10,086 bases of DNA from RGIG5612 sp045546255 (GCA_045546255.1 JAZQCK010000068.1:1-10086), one strand, 5' to 3'; counted from the stretch's first letter, positions 1-6,085 are shown. Translations and numbers: made by a program. The notes: generated by a model not told the origin, from the letters alone.

Positions 1-84
1 CCGGGAAGCCACAAGGCACACAAACTCCTTCATACAAGCTATGTTGCAAGACCGATGTACAACGATCCGAAATCCAAGAGATAA
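1..84 (+). CDS. C-terminal end of an unidentified protein (partial)
   Basis: Frame 1 is open from the first base to a TAA at 82-84 and encodes 27 residues, ending ARPMYNDPKSKR. It includes HKAHKLLHTSY, rich in His and basic residues. It is followed 45 nt later by a strong intrinsic terminator in the same direction, as expected for the end of a real gene. I do not recognise the family from this tail. The N-terminal part lies outside the window. Confidence 0.55.
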   Translation, partial: PGSHKAHKLLHTSYVARPMYNDPKSKR

Positions 85-129
85 AAGATCTGCGCACAAA
101 GAATTGCAAGTGACTTTCATTAAAACAAA

Positions 130-158
130 GGGCGGGGAATAATCCCCGCCCGGTTTTT
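130..158. terminator. Probable bidirectional intrinsic terminator
   Basis: A perfect 9-bp GC-rich stem (GGGCGGGGA/TCCCCGCCC, 130-138 with 143-151) has a 4-nt ATAA loop. On the forward strand it is followed by GG and five T, which ends the gene entering from the left. On the reverse strand the same hairpin is followed by TTTGTTTTA and lies just beyond the marR stop, so it probably serves both converging genes. Confidence 0.85.
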
Positions 159-184
159 AATCTCTTTTTTTCTGGTTACACTCT

Positions 185-661
185 TTACTTTTTCGTCTTT
201 TGCTTTCCTTTGTTTTGTTTCTGTTTCATCTGCTCGGCACGAATCGCATTGATATCTTTTCCGACCATTCCGCCGATCACATCAAACGCTTCTTCCTGGC
301 TAAGGTTCGCTGAAAGCGCCTGCTGAAGCGCCGGACCCTGATTGACCTTTTCCAGTTTTTTATAGAATTGTTTATTAATGGAAAGTTTTATCGTCCTTCT
401 ATTTTCCGGAGGAACTTTTCGGTCGACCATTTTGCGTTCCACAAGGCTGTCAACCATACGGGAGGCTGTGCTTTTGGGCAGATCCACGTATTCGCACAAT
501 TCTTTCAAGGACACTTCCCCATGAGCGCAAAGTGCTAAAACAACCGTTGCCTCACTGATCGTGAGATCAAACTTCTTGCAGAAATATTTCATTCCATCCA
601 TCACGAGACGATAGATCTGGACCATTCCCTGGAACGAAGGCTCATTATTAAAATCTCTCAA
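185..661 (-). CDS. MarR-family winged-helix transcriptional regulator
   Basis: This 158-residue protein is a typical MarR length. Residues about 34-46 form the helix leading into the HTH. Residues about 50-76 (VSLKELCEYVDLPKSTASRM) are the helix-turn-helix, and 80-96 the wing with the family-typical PENRRTIKLS strand. The C-terminus (about 144-158) is an unusual Lys/Gln-rich tail, MKQKQNKGKQKTKK. The start is TTG at 659-661, chosen because a perfect AGGAGG (670-675) sits 8 nt upstream; the ATG nearby hits a stop after two codons. It is divergent from the paired membrane cytochrome genes, so it most likely controls that promoter and perhaps its own. The ligand is unknown; no Cys pair suggests an obvious redox switch, although Cys28, Cys45 and Cys56 are present. 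Family call sure, target inferred. Confidence 0.9.
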   Translation of the reverse strand: MRDFNNEPSFQGMVQIYRLVMDGMKYFCKKFDLTISEATVVLALCAHGEVSLKELCEYVDLPKSTASRMVDSLVERKMVDRKVPPENRRTIKLSINKQFYKKLEKVNQGPALQQALSANLSQEEAFDVIGGMVGKDINAIRAEQMKQKQNKGKQKTKK

Positions 662-687
662 CGCATTATCCTCCTATCTATTGTATT

Positions 688-715
688 TTTATCACAGGAA
701 ATATTCTGCTGTCAA
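688..715 (-). promoter_or_regulatory. Candidate promoter for marR
   Basis: On the reverse strand a consensus -35 TTGACA (710-715) is followed after 16 nt by GATAAA (688-693); a 17-nt spacing would give ATAAAA instead. The -35 is perfect but the -10 weak, which fits a modestly expressed regulator. It runs back-to-back with the cytochrome promoter, 42 nt away. Confidence 0.5.
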
Positions 716-757
716 TTTACTTTCTTAAATGAGCTGATTCAGTCATTAAAATAGTGC

Positions 758-786
758 TTGACGAGTTATTGTTCCTTTTCTATAAT
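758..786 (+). promoter_or_regulatory. Strong sigma-A type promoter for the cytochrome genes
   Basis: TTGACG (758-763), a 17-nt spacer and a consensus TATAAT (781-786). The predicted RNA start is near 793, giving a leader of about 60 nt before the first cytochrome ATG. The GTTCC repeats of the probable operator lie in the spacer and immediately after the -10. Confidence 0.8.
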
Positions 787-801
787 GTTCCATATAGGAA
801 C
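771..801. promoter_or_regulatory. Inverted repeat, probable MarR operator
   Basis: GTTCC-ATATA-GGAAC (787-801) is an inverted repeat with 5-bp perfect arms directly downstream of the -10 box. A further GTTCC half-site at 771-775 lies in the promoter spacer, 16 bp from the second one. Binding here would block RNA polymerase. Assigning it to the divergent MarR protein is inference from position and symmetry. Confidence 0.5.
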
Positions 802-852
802 TTTTATTAAAGTTGAACAATCCCGTTATGAAACAAAGGAGTGAGAATTATT

Positions 853-1323
853 ATGGGTGGCGGTAAATTAATGGCTATTTTGCATTTTATCAATGTATAC
901 GGCACGATCATCATGATGCCGATCGCCGTATTAGCATTGCTGCCGTGGCCGTTCCGTGATATTGGTCTGGCGGTAAAAAGAAAGAACGGCAAATCTGACA
1001 ACTGGCTTTTGAAAGTCTATCGGTTCTTAATGAAGATCCACATCCCATGCGGCATGTATGTTTTGATCGTAGGAATCTATCACACGATCTTCGCATCCAT
1101 CAACCATGGATGGGGCTTCAACTGGGGCATGGTCACCATGTTCTTCTATCTGCTCGGCTTCGTAGTCTTCCTTCTCCGAAAAGTTATCGGAAGAGTCTGG
1201 GTTCCGATCCACCGTTTTGCAGAATATGCAGCAATTACATGTATGTTTATTCACGCTGTACCGGCGCTTCCGATCATCTTTGGCGGAATCGCAACAATGA
1301 TCTGGCGCGGCGTATTCGGATGA
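853..1323 (+). CDS. Small four-helix membrane protein, predicted di-haem cytochrome b (copy 1)
   Basis: A 156-residue hydrophobic protein with four likely membrane helices (about 10-30, 63-82, 92-109, 119-145) and no clear cleaved signal peptide. His63/His77 and His120/His134 are each 14 apart (H-X13-H) on helices 2 and 4. This is the ligand spacing seen in cytochrome b and ferric-reductase/NOX proteins for two stacked b haems. His85 in an HGW motif is also shared with the next gene. There is no flavin, NAD(P) or CXXCH domain, so it is a haem module without its own catalytic domain. I chose ATG at 853 because AAGGAG (836-841) lies 11 nt upstream; a GTG at 841 overlaps that site. The following paralogue starts 15 nt downstream with its own AGGAGG. 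Electron donor and acceptor are unknown; haem binding is inferred from the histidines. Confidence 0.8.
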   Translation: MGGGKLMAILHFINVYGTIIMMPIAVLALLPWPFRDIGLAVKRKNGKSDNWLLKVYRFLMKIHIPCGMYVLIVGIYHTIFASINHGWGFNWGMVTMFFYLLGFVVFLLRKVIGRVWVPIHRFAEYAAITCMFIHAVPALPIIFGGIATMIWRGVFG

Positions 1324-1338
1324 TAGGAGGTGTGACTT

Positions 1339-1797
1339 ATGGAATTAACTGCTGGTGTTGGTAATTATATTAATGTATTTGCGTCCATTATCATCATGCC
1401 TTTAGTTGCTATCACGTTTGTTATGTGGGTCTGCCACGATATCGGCATGGCAATGAAAAATCCGGACAATTGGTGCATGAAAGTCTATAAGGCACTGCGT
1501 AAAAGCCATATTCCGATCGGTGCTATCGCCTGCGTTCTTGGAACATACCATGCAGTCTTTGCAACGATCGACCATGGCTGGCAGGGCATTAAATTTGGAA
1601 ATGTTACGTTCTTCCTGTTCCTGCTTGGCTTTCTGGTATTTCTGCTTCGAAAGAAGCTCGGCGGGATCTGGCTCCCGCTTCACAGGATCTTCTACGGAGC
1701 TGCGATCGTAACGATGCTTTTGCACGCGGTACCGTATATCCCGTTCATTTTTACGAAGATCGTACCTTGGCTTATCACAGGAGAATTCCCGGCATAA
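1339..1797 (+). CDS. Small four-helix membrane protein, predicted di-haem cytochrome b (copy 2)
   Basis: A 152-residue paralogue of the preceding protein, alignable along its whole length. Shared blocks include INV, DIG, DNW..KVY, HIP.G, YH..FA, HGW, LGF.VFLLRK, W.P.HR and HAVP. The two H-X13-H pairs are His57/His71 and His115/His129, with His79 in HGW. Predicted helices are at about 10-31, 57-76, 88-104 and 115-143. The spacing of 15 nt after copy 1 and the strong AGGAGG (1325-1330) 8 nt before the ATG point to balanced co-expression, as for two subunits of a heterodimer. Copy 2 has extra Cys residues (32, 46, 64) not all shared with copy 1. The homology between the copies is visible directly. 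The function, possibly transmembrane electron transfer to or from an unseen partner, is inference. A DUF4405-like or ferric-reductase-like family is the nearest match I can suggest. Confidence 0.8.
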   Translation: MELTAGVGNYINVFASIIIMPLVAITFVMWVCHDIGMAMKNPDNWCMKVYKALRKSHIPIGAIACVLGTYHAVFATIDHGWQGIKFGNVTFFLFLLGFLVFLLRKKLGGIWLPLHRIFYGAAIVTMLLHAVPYIPFIFTKIVPWLITGEFPA

Positions 1798-1836
1798 GGG
1801 CATCATAAGAAGGACCGATTAAGAAGATTTATTTAA

Positions 1837-1875
1837 CCGGGAATGTCTTTCAAAGGCATTTCCGGTTTTGCTTTT
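1837..1875 (+). terminator. Intrinsic terminator or attenuator between the cytochrome genes and ahbC
   Basis: A long hairpin, CCGGGAATGTCTT (1837-1849) with AAGGCATTTCCGG (1853-1865), gives 13 bp including two G-U pairs around a 3-nt loop, followed by TTTTGCTTTT. Only 34 nt separate the T-tract start from the ahbC ATG and I see no convincing promoter there. It may therefore be a leaky terminator that sets a high cytochrome to low enzyme ratio. Confidence 0.7.
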
Positions 1876-1903
1876 AAAAAAAATTAGGGAGTATGTAGGA
1901 ATT

Positions 1904-3088
1904 ATGATTGGATGCACGAAATTATTATGCGGGACTGCCACAGTTTCGGAAGCCATTAAGCTTCATGGATCAAAAGGGAATATTCCGCATCACATGCTGC
2001 AGTTTTCCGCAGTGAACCGGCCGTTGGTCGTATGGAATACAACGAACAGATGCAATCTCAGATGCCGTCACTGCTATCTGCAGGCAGAAGATATTGATTA
2101 TAAAAATGAACTGACACATGAAGAAGCTTTGGCAATGATCGATGATCTTGCTGAAATGAAAGCGCCGGTCCTGCTCTTTTCAGGCGGTGAGCCTTTGCTT
2201 CGTCCGGACCTGATGGAACTGGTCGCCTATGCGGCCGAGAAAAACCTTCGTCCGGTTCTTTCCACCAACGGAACACTGATCACCGATGAAAAGGCGAAGG
2301 CGCTGAAAGAGGCCGGGATCCAGTATGTCGGCGTTTCCATTGACGGCGCACCGAAAACCCATGATTTCTTCCGTGCAAAAGAAGGTGCTTTTGCTGAAGC
2401 GATCGAAGGCATCCATGCCAGCCAGAGAGCGGGTATCAAGACTGGTGTACGATTCACACTGAACAAATATAACGAAGCCGACCTGCCGGAGATTTTTGAC
2501 ATTCTGGAAACAGAAAAAATCCCCCGCTTTTGCATGTACCATTTAGTTTATGCCGGCCGCGCAGAAGACATGCTTGAACAGGATATCACGCCGGAGCGGA
2601 TGCGTGAGATCATGGCTTATGTCGCAGAAAAAACGATCGAGCTGCATGACAAAGGCGTTGAGATTGAAATCCTGACCACAGATAACCACGCGGATGGCAT
2701 CTGGCTTTATAACCATATCAAAGAGACGCAGCCAGAGCGTGCGGAAGAAGTAAAGCAGCTTTTAGGCATGCACGGAGGCTGCTCTGCGGGAACCAAGTTT
2801 GGAAATGTCGATCCGCAGGGCAATGTTCATCCCTGTCAGTTCTGGCAGCACTATACGGTCGGCAATGTGCGTGACGTTCCGTTTTCCAAACTTTGGAATG
2901 GAGATGATCCGCTGCTGGTCGAACTGCGTGAAAAAGAAAAACACTTAAAAGGAAAATGTGGCGATTGCAGTTTTAACACCCTCTGTGCCGGCTGCCGCAT
3001 TCGTGCCCAGTCTGTTCATAATGACCTTTGGGCAGAAGATCCCGCATGCTACCTGACAAAAGAAGAACGAACGGAGAGCGAAGTATGA
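1904..3088 (+). CDS. ahbC: Radical SAM/SPASM protein, Fe-coproporphyrin III synthase (12,18-didecarboxysiroheme deacetylase)
   Basis: AhbC removes the two acetate side chains of 12,18-didecarboxysiroheme to give Fe-coproporphyrin III, in the cytoplasm. The 394-residue protein opens MIGCTKLLCGT and contains RPLVVWNTTNRCNLRCRHCY, matching AhbC/NirJ proteins. C50, C54 and C57 form the CX3CX2C radical SAM cluster motif, with GGEP at 94-97. A SPASM-type C-terminal region supplies C293, C311, C352, C355, C361, C364 and C382. I start at ATG 1904, with AGGA at 1897-1900 and AGGGAG at 1886-1891 upstream; an in-frame TTG at 1868 would place the start in the terminator T-tract. The stop overlaps the ahbD start (ATGA), so the two are translationally coupled. 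Peptide-maturing SPASM enzymes share the fold, but no precursor peptide is nearby and ahbA/B/D are. NirJ of haem d1 synthesis is the closest alternative; no nirS-type gene is present. Confidence 0.88.
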   Translation: MIGCTKLLCGTATVSEAIKLHGSKGNIPHHMLQFSAVNRPLVVWNTTNRCNLRCRHCYLQAEDIDYKNELTHEEALAMIDDLAEMKAPVLLFSGGEPLLRPDLMELVAYAAEKNLRPVLSTNGTLITDEKAKALKEAGIQYVGVSIDGAPKTHDFFRAKEGAFAEAIEGIHASQRAGIKTGVRFTLNKYNEADLPEIFDILETEKIPRFCMYHLVYAGRAEDMLEQDITPERMREIMAYVAEKTIELHDKGVEIEILTTDNHADGIWLYNHIKETQPERAEEVKQLLGMHGGCSAGTKFGNVDPQGNVHPCQFWQHYTVGNVRDVPFSKLWNGDDPLLVELREKEKHLKGKCGDCSFNTLCAGCRIRAQSVHNDLWAEDPACYLTKEERTESEV

Positions 3089-4098
3089 ATCTGATCTCCT
3101 GGAATTCAACCAATCTTTGCAATATGCTCTGCGAACACTGTTACCGCAGGGCCGGTGAGGGCGGATTTGAAGGCGGAACGATTCCGCCGGATGAGCTTTC
3201 GACAGATGAAGCAAAGCAGATGATCACAGAAATCGCTGCAGCAGGTTTCCGGATCATGATCTTCAGCGGCGGCGAGCCCTTAATGCGGCCTGACATCTGT
3301 GAACTAGGAGCATTTGCAAAGACCCGGGGACTGATTCCTGTTCTCGGAACAAATGGAACTCTGATCAGCGAAGATGCCGCTTGCAAGTTAAAAGAAGCAG
3401 GGTTTTCTGCTGCCGGCATCAGTCTGGACAGCCTGGATGCAAAGAAGATGGAAGACTTCCGAAAACTTCCTGGATGTTTCGACCTGATCGTCCGTGGAAT
3501 TGAAAACTGCAAGAAAGCAGGGATCCGTGTTCAGATCCACACAACAATCATGAACTGGAATCTGGAGGAGCTCGAAGCGATCACAGATTTCGCAGTTCAG
3601 ATTGGCGCAGGTGCACACCACTTCTTTTTCCTGGTCCCGACCGGAAGAGCTGTGCAGATGGAAGACGGCCAAATAAGTGATACCGATTATGAACGAGCGA
3701 TCCGCAGGATCATGGAAAAGCAAAAGGAAGTTCCCATCGAACTGAAGCCGACCTGCGCGCCGCAGTTTATCAGAGTTGCAGACCAACTGGGCGTAAAGAC
3801 CAGATTCTCCAAAGGCTGCCTGGCCGGAATCTCCTACTGCATCATCGGGCCAAACGGCGACGTTCGTCCTTGCGCCTATTTAAACAATACCATCGGCAAT
3901 GTGAAGGAGATTGCCTTTGACAAACTCTGGAAAACACATCCGACGCTGCAGCTTCTTCGGACAGAAGAAGTTGGAGGAAAGTGTGGCGGATGTGACTACA
4001 AAAAAGTTTGCGGCGGATGCCGTGCCCGGGCTTTTTATGAGACCGGCGACTTTATGACAGAAGATCCAAACTGCCTGTATCACGCGAACATAAACTAG
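3085..4098 (+). CDS. ahbD: Radical SAM/SPASM protein, haem b synthase of the siroheme-dependent pathway
   Basis: AhbD oxidatively decarboxylates the two propionates of Fe-coproporphyrin III to vinyls, giving haem b. The 337-residue protein has C12, C16 and C19 as the radical SAM CX3CX2C motif and GGEP at 63-66. It also has the AhbD-like blocks VPTGR (184-188), KPTCAP (221-226) and KGCLAGISYC (243-252). C-terminal cluster cysteines are C245, C252, C263, C300, C303, C309, C312 and C330, within GKCGGC..KKVCGGCRARA. Only 11 residues precede the first cluster cysteine. ATG 3085 is preferred over upstream in-frame starts because it forms an ATGA overlap with the ahbC stop and has GGAGAG (3073-3078) just upstream. 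It is distinct from AhbC, with which it shares only the general fold. The family call rests on remembered motifs and on context with ahbA and ahbB. Confidence 0.85.
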   Translation: MNLISWNSTNLCNMLCEHCYRRAGEGGFEGGTIPPDELSTDEAKQMITEIAAAGFRIMIFSGGEPLMRPDICELGAFAKTRGLIPVLGTNGTLISEDAACKLKEAGFSAAGISLDSLDAKKMEDFRKLPGCFDLIVRGIENCKKAGIRVQIHTTIMNWNLEELEAITDFAVQIGAGAHHFFFLVPTGRAVQMEDGQISDTDYERAIRRIMEKQKEVPIELKPTCAPQFIRVADQLGVKTRFSKGCLAGISYCIIGPNGDVRPCAYLNNTIGNVKEIAFDKLWKTHPTLQLLRTEEVGGKCGGCDYKKVCGGCRARAFYETGDFMTEDPNCLYHANIN

Positions 4099-4115
4099 TT
4101 AAACGGAGGTATGAG

Positions 4116-4640
4116 ATGGAATTAACATTGGGATTAAACTATGCCCCCGCCGAAGCAGCGGTGGAAACAGCGGCAATTGATGCGATCGATAAGACATTAC
4201 TGAATATCACGCAAAAGAATTTCCCGTTGACAAAAACCCCTTTTAAAGATATCGCGGAAGAATTGGGACTAACCGAAGAAGACGTTCTAGAAAGGCTTCA
4301 AAAGCTGAAAGATCTGGGTTATATCCGCCGGATCGGTGCTGTATTAGATACCAAGACATTATCATATATTTCCTGCCTTTGCGCCGTGAGCGTCCCGGGA
4401 GAATTTATTCAGGATGTGGCCGAGGAGATCAACCGCTGCGAGAATGTCACGCATAATTACCAGCGGAACAATGAACTCAATCTCTGGTTTACCATCACGA
4501 CAAAAACGCAGAAAGAAATGGATAAGATTCTAAAGCGCTGGGAAAAGAAACTGGGAATTACGATTTACAGATTCCCTGGCCTAAAAACCTATAAGCGAAA
4601 GGTTCGCTTCCTGATGAATGAACAGGAGGGACAGTCATGA
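4116..4640 (+). CDS. ahbA: Lrp/AsnC-like siroheme decarboxylase subunit A
   Basis: With AhbB this protein decarboxylates siroheme to 12,18-didecarboxysiroheme, the first committed step of the branch. In this 174-residue protein, residues 22-76 form an AsnC-type winged helix (IDAIDKTLLN, then FKDIAEELGLTEEDVLERL and YIRRIGAVLD). Residues 80-165 form the alpha/beta Lrp-like domain, including VTHNYQR (111-117) and LNLWFTI (121-127). That pattern is typical of AhbA/NirD-L proteins rather than amino-acid-sensing Lrp regulators. The first 20 residues are an extra, low-complexity N-terminus. The ATG at 4116 follows GGAGG (4105-4109) by 6 nt; an ATG at 4111 runs into a stop after four codons. It begins 17 nt after ahbD and its stop overlaps the ahbB start by ATGA, consistent with a 1:1 heterodimer. 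A regulator role is the alternative, less likely given the neighbours. Confidence 0.85.
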   Translation: MELTLGLNYAPAEAAVETAAIDAIDKTLLNITQKNFPLTKTPFKDIAEELGLTEEDVLERLQKLKDLGYIRRIGAVLDTKTLSYISCLCAVSVPGEFIQDVAEEINRCENVTHNYQRNNELNLWFTITTKTQKEMDKILKRWEKKLGITIYRFPGLKTYKRKVRFLMNEQEGQS

Positions 4641-5137
4641 GTAATAAATTAAACCTCGACGGACTCGATAAAGCCATCCTGGAAATGATGCAGGGAGACA
4701 TCCCTTTGACGTCCAGACCATACAGAGATCTTGCGGATCTTTATGCGGTTAGCGAAGATGAGATTTTGAAACGCATCGAAGTCTTAAAAGAAAAACACGT
4801 GATCCGTAATATCAATGCCTTGCTCTGCCATACAAAGGCTGGCTACACAGTCAATATTCTTGCCGCCTGGACAGCGACTCCGCAGAATGGAGAAACAGAA
4901 GAAGAGGCGTTTGACCGCGTTGGTGCTATTCTTTCAGAATCGCCAAACATTAGTCACTGTTATGTCAGAAAACTTCCGGAGTGCTGGGATCATCCGGTAT
5001 TTGCCATGATGCATGCCTGCTCTGAGGAAGAAATGCAGAACGCCGTTTCCGGACTTCAGGAAGCTCTTCCGACTGAGAGCGTCCGTTTGCTGAGAACCGT
5101 AAAGGGTTGGAAAAAGACCAGCGTGAAGTATTTCTAG
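4637..5137 (+). CDS. ahbB: Lrp/AsnC-like siroheme decarboxylase subunit B
   Basis: Partner of AhbA in siroheme decarboxylation. In this 166-residue protein, residues 8-60 form the winged helix (LDGLDKAILEMMQGDIPLT onward). Residues 66-166 form the Lrp-like domain with ISHCYVRKLPECWDHPVFAMMH (105-126), where AhbB/NirG proteins carry SHCYRR..WPYN.F.MIH. The family-typical tail KKTSVKYF ends the protein. His107 is the probable haem-facing residue. The motif RRIGAVFD found in AhbA and in most relatives is changed here to IRNINALLC. The start ATG overlaps the ahbA stop and has AGGAGGG (4624-4630) 6 nt upstream. The next gene follows after 14 nt. Confidence 0.85.
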   Translation: MSNKLNLDGLDKAILEMMQGDIPLTSRPYRDLADLYAVSEDEILKRIEVLKEKHVIRNINALLCHTKAGYTVNILAAWTATPQNGETEEEAFDRVGAILSESPNISHCYVRKLPECWDHPVFAMMHACSEEEMQNAVSGLQEALPTESVRLLRTVKGWKKTSVKYF

Positions 5138-5151
5138 AGGGGAGTATCATT

Positions 5152-5589
5152 ATGGTTTCGAATCGAGCCTTATTGGGAATTGCCGGCTTCGTATGGCTGG
5201 CAGCCGGTGTGAATATCCTACGGATCGGAATCACCGCATTAATAAAAGTATTTGCCGCGGCTGGTTTTTGGCGCATTGTTTTAGTGATTGTTCTCGCAGC
5301 CGCCATTTTCACCGGCTTTCATTTCATGTTTTCCAGGATTGTTGGGAAACACACAGTCCGGATTTTAAGTTATCAGACAAAGCAGCCTTTCTGGAAATTC
5401 TTTGACCTTAAGAGTTATCTTCTCATGATCTTTATGATGGGCCTTGGAATCTTCCTAAGGCACAGCGGCTGGCTGCCGGATTTCTTCTTCGCCTTTTTCT
5501 ACACCGGACTCGGCGCGGCGTTAAGTGTTGCCGGCATCCGTTTTCTGATCCGCTGTTTACATTTTGAACAATTAAAAAGTCCTTCCTAA
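5152..5589 (+). CDS. Conserved-looking four-helix membrane protein of unknown function
   Basis: I do not recognise a characterised family. The 145-residue product is very hydrophobic, with probable membrane helices at about 8-31, 39-58, 87-104 and 111-135, and cationic ends. It carries His57, His67, His104 and His137, but not the H-X13-H pairs of the two cytochromes, so a b-type haem bundle of the same kind is not indicated. The segment PFWKFFDLKSYLLMIFMMGL has the look of a conserved domain core. The ATG at 5152 follows GAGGGGAG (5137-5144) by 7 nt; a TTG at 5107 lacks such a site and would overlap ahbB. It is the last gene before a strong terminator and 14 nt behind ahbB, so it is co-transcribed with the haem genes. 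A role in haem handling, cytochrome assembly or membrane transport is possible but not shown. Confidence 0.75.
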   Translation: MVSNRALLGIAGFVWLAAGVNILRIGITALIKVFAAAGFWRIVLVIVLAAAIFTGFHFMFSRIVGKHTVRILSYQTKQPFWKFFDLKSYLLMIFMMGLGIFLRHSGWLPDFFFAFFYTGLGAALSVAGIRFLIRCLHFEQLKSPS

Positions 5590-5628
5590 TAGCATCAGGA
5601 GTGTTTCTGGTTTCTCTCCAATATGCAA

Positions 5629-5666
5629 AGAGCACATCATCCGAAGATGATGTGCTCTGCTTTTTG
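5629..5666. terminator. Intrinsic terminator closing the haem operon, possibly bidirectional
   Basis: A perfect 13-bp stem (AGAGCACATCATC 5629-5641 with GATGATGTGCTCT 5646-5658) has a CGAA tetraloop and is followed by GCTTTTTG. Read from the reverse strand, the hairpin follows the rpsT stop by 32 nt and ends in TTTGCAT, so it may also end rpsT transcription, more weakly. Confidence 0.9.
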
Positions 5667-5690
5667 TCTTTGTTTTTTTGCTGCCGGCAA

Positions 5691-5954
5691 TTACTGGATT
5701 GCGTTAACAGCTTTGCTCATTCTGGAAACCTTACGGCTTGTCATGTTCTTATGATATACGCCTTTGGTCTGAGCTTTGTCTAATTCAACTGTAGCAAGTC
5801 TTAATGCTTCCTGTGCAGCTGCTTTGTCTCCAGCTTCGATTGCAGCATAGACTTTCTTGATAGAAGTCTTAACCTTAGATCTGATAGATTTGTTTCTTTC
5901 AGCTCTCTTCTGGTTTACTAAGATTCTTTTCTTTGCTGATTTGATATTAGCCAA
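5691..5954 (-). CDS. rpsT: 30S ribosomal protein S20
   Basis: S20 is an all-alpha protein that binds 16S rRNA early in 30S assembly. The 87-residue product MANIKSAKKRILVNQKRAER... is a textbook S20: Lys/Arg-rich N-terminal helix, GVYHKNMTSRKVSRM near residues 65-79 and a short end. The start is TTG at 5952-5954. The upstream in-frame ATG (5967-5969) overlaps the Shine-Dalgarno GGAGGA, which lies about 8 nt before the TTG, and using it would add a non-family MEDTK. A non-ATG start also occurs in E. coli rpsT, where it is tied to translational autoregulation. The gene stands alone after galM, with its own promoter and a structured leader. Confidence 0.97.
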   Translation of the reverse strand: MANIKSAKKRILVNQKRAERNKSIRSKVKTSIKKVYAAIEAGDKAAAQEALRLATVELDKAQTKGVYHKNMTSRKVSRMSKAVNAIQ

Positions 5955-6085
5955 TTTAGTGTCCTCCATTTCTATGTGCGAAGATCAGTGCCTTCGCGAT
6001 GCTTGCGCTTTCTTACCCCGAGAGAGTGATGGGGTTTTAAAAGCTCGCCGCCCGCTGGGCATGCGGACTTTAGCCCACACGAGCA
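5955..6085 (-). promoter_or_regulatory. Structured 5' leader of rpsT, possible autoregulatory RNA
   Basis: The untranslated RNA from the predicted start (near 6085) to the TTG is about 130 nt and folds readily by eye. The outer stem GCTCG/CGAGC (6080-6084 with 6043-6047) encloses GGGC/GCCC (6073-6076 with 6057-6060). A hairpin pairs 6031-6035 with 6015-6019 (ACCCC/GGGGT). A third, GCGAAG/CTTCGC, pairs 5992-5997 with 5978-5983 just before the Shine-Dalgarno. Regulation by S20 is inferred by analogy. Confidence 0.5.

Noticed and set aside
1402..1806. Reverse-strand open frame of 134 codons opposite the second cytochrome
   Set aside because: A shadow of a conserved gene; no ribosome site and a composition unlike a folded protein.
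1904..4098. Radical SAM/SPASM pair as peptide (RiPP) maturases
   Set aside because: No small precursor peptide, protease or transporter is nearby; the adjacent pair of Lrp-like decarboxylases and the AhbC/AhbD sequence blocks fit haem synthesis better.
1904..5137. Haem d1 biosynthesis (NirJ, NirD/L/G/H)
   Set aside because: Two distinct SPASM enzymes and only two Lrp-like proteins fit the AhbABCD set; no cytochrome cd1 or other nir gene is visible.
4116..5137. Two Lrp/AsnC transcription regulators
   Set aside because: They overlap each other, follow radical SAM haem genes and carry THNYQR/SHCYVR and KKTSVKYF motifs of siroheme decarboxylase in place of an amino-acid-sensing domain.
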